In this document: positions 60,001 through 64,000 of the stretch, in pieces
Layout: every line of letters begins with the position of its first letter
Numbering within the stretch: position 1 is the first letter of the stretch
Assembly: GCA_033398695.1 (NCBI GenBank)
Contig: CM065802.1
Coordinates: 134,774,096-134,838,095, forward strand
From: Orobanche coerulescens
Taxonomy: Eukaryota > Streptophyta > Magnoliopsida > Lamiales > Orobanchaceae
DNA length: 64,000 nucleotides
Direction of reading: 5' to 3'
The notes under the pieces: generated by a model
The model's database searches: none
Told to the model about the DNA's origin: nothing
What the model saw: only the letters and a program-made list of their open reading frames with translations
Program-made: the position numbers and the translations under genes

Positions 60001-61643
60001 GTCGTGTCGACTTTTCATTGTCAGACTATTGTTGTTCACTTCGGTGAGTCTTTTGATCCTTATTGGATATGTGTTTCTTTGAGTTTCGTTGTCATGTTGC
60101 ATCGTGACATATCTGGAGTCATATCTGCGTTCCGATTGGATATTGTGTAGGATTTTTAGCCGGGCACATATGTAGTCATGCGTGAATATTTTCCGTGAAA
60201 GGCTGTGCACACGAGACGTAGTTCGTTGAGGCTAATTAGGTACATTGTCCCACGTATATCACGGATTCCGTATACGGGGTGGACATGTGCCGACACATAT
60301 TCGGATCGGGCGTACTATGATTTCCATCTTTGAGCCATATTGTTTGGTCGTTCATCCTCCATTTTATGGTTGGGTATGTTCGACGGTTTGTATCGGTTGT
60401 TCATACGCAGGGTATGTTCGACGATCGAGTTATTTCTTTGAGATCCATTATTGTTGATCATTTGGAGTTTACCTTGTTGATGGTATTCTCAGTTATTATT
60501 GGTCTTTTGTTGATCATTTGGAGTTTACCTTGTTGATGGTATTCTCGGTTATTGTTGATCCTTTGTTGATCGTGTCGGAGCTATCATGTTGATGGTATTC
60601 TTAGTTATCGTGATCCTTTATTGGTCGTATTGGAGTTATCATGTCGATGATATTCTCAGTTGATTTATCGGTTGATCTGGTTATTGATCGTATAAGCATT
60701 CGGACTATATGTCGATGTTTTCGGGATTTGTATTCATTGTCAAGTGGTAGTTGATCTACAGATATGTTGTGTATTATTGGTTTATTCATGTTGAGATTTG
60801 ATTGTGTAATCCGACGGACAGGAGTTTGCACAGATTGGATTATTCCCACATTTATGAGTTATGATGATGTTTTGAGGATTGTTGGTATTTTTGGAATACA
60901 GTACAGTTGGTTGTGGTTGAGTTCATTTCGTCATTTGAGAATGCGAAATGTGAATTATGGTAAGGATTGGATTGTTATGGATTGGTAAGGTTATGACGGT
61001 AAGATTACTTTGGTAGTATTCTTACTATATTATTACATTGGTATGTAATTATTTATGTTGATGTGATCGATATCATTGTTGAGTATTGTGGCTGACCCCG
61101 TCGTGGGCTTTATTTTTAGGTACTCGGAGATAAAGCTAGTAGCGGTCGTGAAGGGATGAGCTTCCCGATGTGATACTGGTAGTGGCTTGTTTTCGGAGAA
61201 TTGAGTATTCTTTTCCGGTTATTTATTTCCGCTGCAAATGTGTATTTTGAACTGCATTTATCCGCTGCGTGTGTATATTTCAAAATGGCTTTTCGGTATC
61301 TTTATCCAATGCGTGTGTGTATTTTAAATGGCCCTTTTGGCACTTTGCGAACTTGGGTTATTTCGTTAAACCTTTTCCTAAACTATTTTATCGGTACGTT
61401 TAAGCGGTGTCTTAACGTACATTTTGAACTATCGAGATTTGGCACTTCGCCTTGTATTTTCAAATGGTATTTTATGACGGTATTTCAAAATTATGCTTTT
61501 GAAAATATTTGAGTATTTAAAACATTACCGTCATCAGCCTTTTGGCGTTTTTGAATTGGTTTTGTAAACGGTTTTTAGCCTGGTGGGTTCCGGCGCGGGA
61601 CCCACGGCGCTGTAATATCCCGGATGGTTTTGGGGGTGTTACA
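57043..61643 (+). repeat. 3' LTR of the giant-LTR element
   Basis: Near-identical to the 5' LTR. Differences are mostly one-base gaps in the GC-rich block 57600-57960 and near 60109-60290. TATTTAAA is at 57930-57937. Confidence 0.92.
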
Positions 61644-62120
61644 TGTCCAATCAATAACAACGATACAACGGATGAGAAATGTCTTCGACAGTCCCAATTC
61701 AATACATCGATTACCTTAGAATGGCCAATCGATAACAAGGATACAATGGATGGGAAATGTCTTCGACAGTCCCAATTCAATACATTGATTACCTTTAGGA
61801 CGGTCAATCAATAACAACGACTCAACGGATGGGAAATGTCTTCGACAATCCCAATTCAATACATTGATTACCTTAGAACGGTCAATCGATAATAACGACT
61901 CGACCGATGGGAAATGTTCTCGACAATCCCAATTCAATACATCGATTACCTTAGAACGGTCAATCGATAATAACGACTCAACGGATGGGAAATGTCCTCG
62001 AAAATCCCAATTTAATACATCGATTACCTTTGAACGGTCAATCGATAATAACGACTCAACGGATGGGAAATGTCCTCGACAATCCCAATTCAATATCTCG
62101 ATTGCCTTTAGAACGGTCAA

Positions 62121-63340
62121 TCTATAACAACAATACCACGGATGTCTCGGCACCTTTCATTGGTTACCGATAACGAAGATGATAACTGCATACGTCAATG
62201 CCTTCAATCGGCCAATACAACATCCATAACGAAGCACCAATATAAAAAACAATGATCACAACTATGTCTTGAATCGACATCATTATCAACAACAACAATC
62301 GATACATCGATACCGCGAACCGGCTATCGACAACAATATTACCAACAAGTATCGCAATGCCATGAACCGGCCATTTACGAACAACAATAACATTTGGCAT
62401 AATTTTCTGAAGGGTATTGTATCAAACAATCCCCTGATTTCAACAAAATCATAAAGAGACCAAGTCTCGAAATGATACACACATTAATACACATATGATA
62501 ACATTAATCTCATTGACTAGTACAAGTATAAAACTTGCCTCAAACCGAAGGTGGGAAAGTCCTTCCACGATCAACGTCCTCCCACGAAAATGACGAACGA
62601 CGCCTTCTGACAGTTACAAGCACTCGAACAACCTTGAATGAAATACAATTCATTCAATAACACAAAATCAATAGAAAACAACACCAAAGACGATCCCGAT
62701 TCAATCCCGAATCAGTTAAACTCCACAAACGAATATCATAGTCCCCAACTATGAATTCCAACATCTTCCAACATCTCACTAATCGATATGATCAAATGTT
62801 CTTAACACTTGTGAAAACAATTCAACAAGAATCACTTAAGAACAACATCAAATTGATCCTCCTATAATGATAATATCATCAATATTATCACTATCACCTC
62901 AAGAACATCACCAAAACAACAAACATGATATAAACACGATAATCAATCTCCAATTCATCATGAATTCGGACTAATCAATAAGATTAAATAAACCATTTCA
63001 AGATCATGATAATCATTACATAATTCATCATAATTCCTTACAAAAATAGTTATAATCCCTCAAAACCACAACCAACAACAGTAATCATATCAAGACTATG
63101 TTAATCATATAACAATCTTAACATAACCTACCTAGACATGATTAAAACCTCAAAACATCCTAAAACATCAAGAACAACTCCTCCTCAAACCACAATCATC
63201 ATGTTTTTCATCATAAGTTATAGAAACGCATCAAGAATCATGATATACTCCATCAATCACCAACTATACGAGGAAAACAACAACAACAACATCATCATAC
63301 TCGAAAATCACTTGTAGAACAAGAGATTAAGAGAACTTAC
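62121..63340 (-). other. Unique part of the gypsy LTR, no gene
   Basis: AT-rich noncoding LTR sequence. It corresponds to the candidate LTR intron of this family on the minus strand. Confidence 0.6.
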
Positions 63341-63348
63341 CAATGAAG

Positions 63349-64000
63349 TGTTGGGATTCGGTAAATAAAATCAAATTACGCAGCGGAAAATAAAACGGTC
63401 CAACCGGATAAAACCAAACTCTAAAAACGGACCGATCAAGCATCATATAAACGAATATAAATAACGAGAAAGATAATCAAAGAATACTTACCCTTGTAGT
63501 CCTTTGATGATATAATCTTAGAAGGAAAAACCCGAACAAGCTTTCTCCGGTTACCGACACGAACACGAATCCAATTCGTTTTAGCTTGTTGAATGATCCA
63601 ACACCGAAATTGCCGAATGTCTCTACGTTATTACGCGTCGGATATTGATCGGAAAAATAAAATATCAATTCGTTCTCAAAGAACACGGCTAGGAATTGAT
63701 ACGGTATTTTTCTTCTCTTCTCTTCTTCCTTTTCTTTCTCTCAAAGATGAACTAGAAAATGAAAGAAAAATTTTCTCCCTTCTATTTTGGAACTCACGGC
63801 TGAATCCCCTTGGAATTGTTGAGTGTGTATCTTTGTTATATCTAGTCCACCCATAATGTGAAGATATTTACATTATGTAATGGAGATGATATCAAAATGA
63901 TGAGATATGAAATCTCATCCTTTTGTCTTCAACCCATTAAATAATTAAACACACAACACACACCACATGGAAGGAAGGGAGGAAAATGAGGGGGGCGGCC
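63349..64000 (-). repeat. Copia LTR, truncated by window end
   Basis: Starts TGTTGGGATTCGG with ACGCAGCGGAA about 42 bp in, the same layout as the solo LTR at 13507 (TGTTGGAAT, CGCAGCGGAAG). The left flank TGAAG (63344-63348) is the candidate TSD. By analogy it reads on the minus strand. The frames in it are probably not genes. Confidence 0.65.

Larger units (their letters stand above)
52064..61643 (+). mobile_element. Giant-LTR nonautonomous gypsy-type element
   Basis: 5' LTR 52064-56653 (4,590 bp), interior 56654-57042 (389 bp), 3' LTR 57043-61643 (4,601 bp). TSD TGTCC at 52059-52063 and 61644-61648. Termini TGTAATACCC and GGTGTTACA, PBS TGGTATCGGAGCTT (56659-56672) and PPT TTTTAAGGGGGGTAGTA (57026-57042) assign it to the Tekay/Del style. 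The interior is little more than PBS and PPT. The two LTRs are very similar, so insertion is recent. Confidence 0.93.
51985..62120. repeat. 78-bp tandem repeat, seven copies, interrupted
   Basis: CCCAATTC recurs at 61693, 61771, 61850, 61928, 62006 (as CCCAATTT) and 62084, 78-79 bp apart, with one more diverged copy at 52029 before the nested element. The 9.6-kb insertion therefore landed inside this array (array parts 51985-52063 and 61649-62120). Confidence 0.9.
50672..63348 (-). mobile_element. Gypsy LTR (Tekay-like), split by the 52064 element
   Basis: Plus-strand start TGTAACACCCCCAAATCCC is the mirror of the GGTGTTACA end of the other gypsy LTRs here. It runs to 52063, resumes at 61649 after the nested element, and is cut at 63348 by a Copia LTR. 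On the minus strand a splice donor CATTG/GTAAG lies at 63341/63340 and an acceptor TGTTTTAG/GTG at 51040/51039. The conserved GAGGCAAGT word is at about 62533-62541. Since the left flank is other repeat DNA and not a PBS, this is a 3' or solo LTR. Confidence 0.75.

Noticed and set aside
51541..62120. Regularly spaced repeats that might be taken for a CRISPR array
   Set aside because: Units are contiguous 78-86-bp tandem repeats without unique spacers, in plant LTR DNA.
61517..62153. Long frames with a repeated NWDCRRHFPS peptide
   Set aside because: They come from the 78-bp tandem repeat; 78 is a multiple of three, so frames stay open by chance.

Overview
The window is nuclear DNA of a flowering plant, probably a eudicot. 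The evidence is three exons of a plant dehydroascorbate reductase gene, plant Copia and Ty3/gypsy LTR retrotransposons primed by tRNA-iMet or tRNA-Asp, a plant RTE-clade LINE, a CACTA transposase remnant and several MITEs. I found no bacterial, organellar, rRNA or tRNA gene. The species cannot be named from this sequence. Almost the whole window is transposable elements nested in each other, and element borders were fixed from termini, target-site duplications (TSDs), primer-binding sites (PBS) and polypurine tracts (PPT).

Layout. 1-450: minus-strand Ty3/gypsy gag remnant. 605-5340: decayed plus-strand Copia pol and its 3' LTR, the LTR holding a 980-bp hAT-like element (3377-4356, TSD ATTGAGAG). 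6315-6834: exons 1-3 of DHAR, minus strand, the only host gene recognised. 6940-12510: a DNA-transposon-like sequence holding a Tourist-like MITE (7012-7695) and an RTE LINE (8351-11960, minus) with a duplicated 5' end. 12653-13506: short-LTR Copia 5' end.

13507-45287 is one solo Copia LTR (TSD CAAAC) expanded from about 1.45 kb to almost 32 kb by two insertions. The first is a Sirevirus-type Copia (13944-31187, minus, TSD GAATC) with gag, pol and an extra envelope-position ORF. Its 3' LTR carries a MITE (14955-15451). Its 5' LTR carries a tRNA-Asp-primed nonautonomous LTR element (27047-31020, TSD ATATA), whose own 5' LTR contains a piece of Sirevirus extra-ORF sequence. The second is a gag-only Copia (32120-45200, minus, TSD GAAAT) split by a Tekay/Del-like gypsy element with 3.0-kb LTRs and no protein (33310-42094, TSD CAAAA).

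45427-49250: a Harbinger-like MITE, a LINE 5' fragment, a minus-strand gypsy gag remnant and its probable LTR. 49488-50671: CACTA transposase remnant interrupted by a Sirevirus-like LTR. 50672-63348: a minus-strand gypsy LTR rich in tandem repeats, split by a 9,580-bp element (52064-61643, TSD TGTCC) made of two 4.6-kb LTRs around only 389 bp. 63349-64000: start of another Copia LTR.

Most interesting signals: (1) six LTR families that differ in sequence place a cluster of short palindromic motifs just upstream of the TATA box, and a Copia and the gypsy nested inside it use the same motif; (2) three gypsy LTR families carry a candidate intron lying inside the LTR; (3) the element with giant LTRs and almost no interior; (4) filler DNA from a Sirevirus extra ORF inside one LTR of another element.
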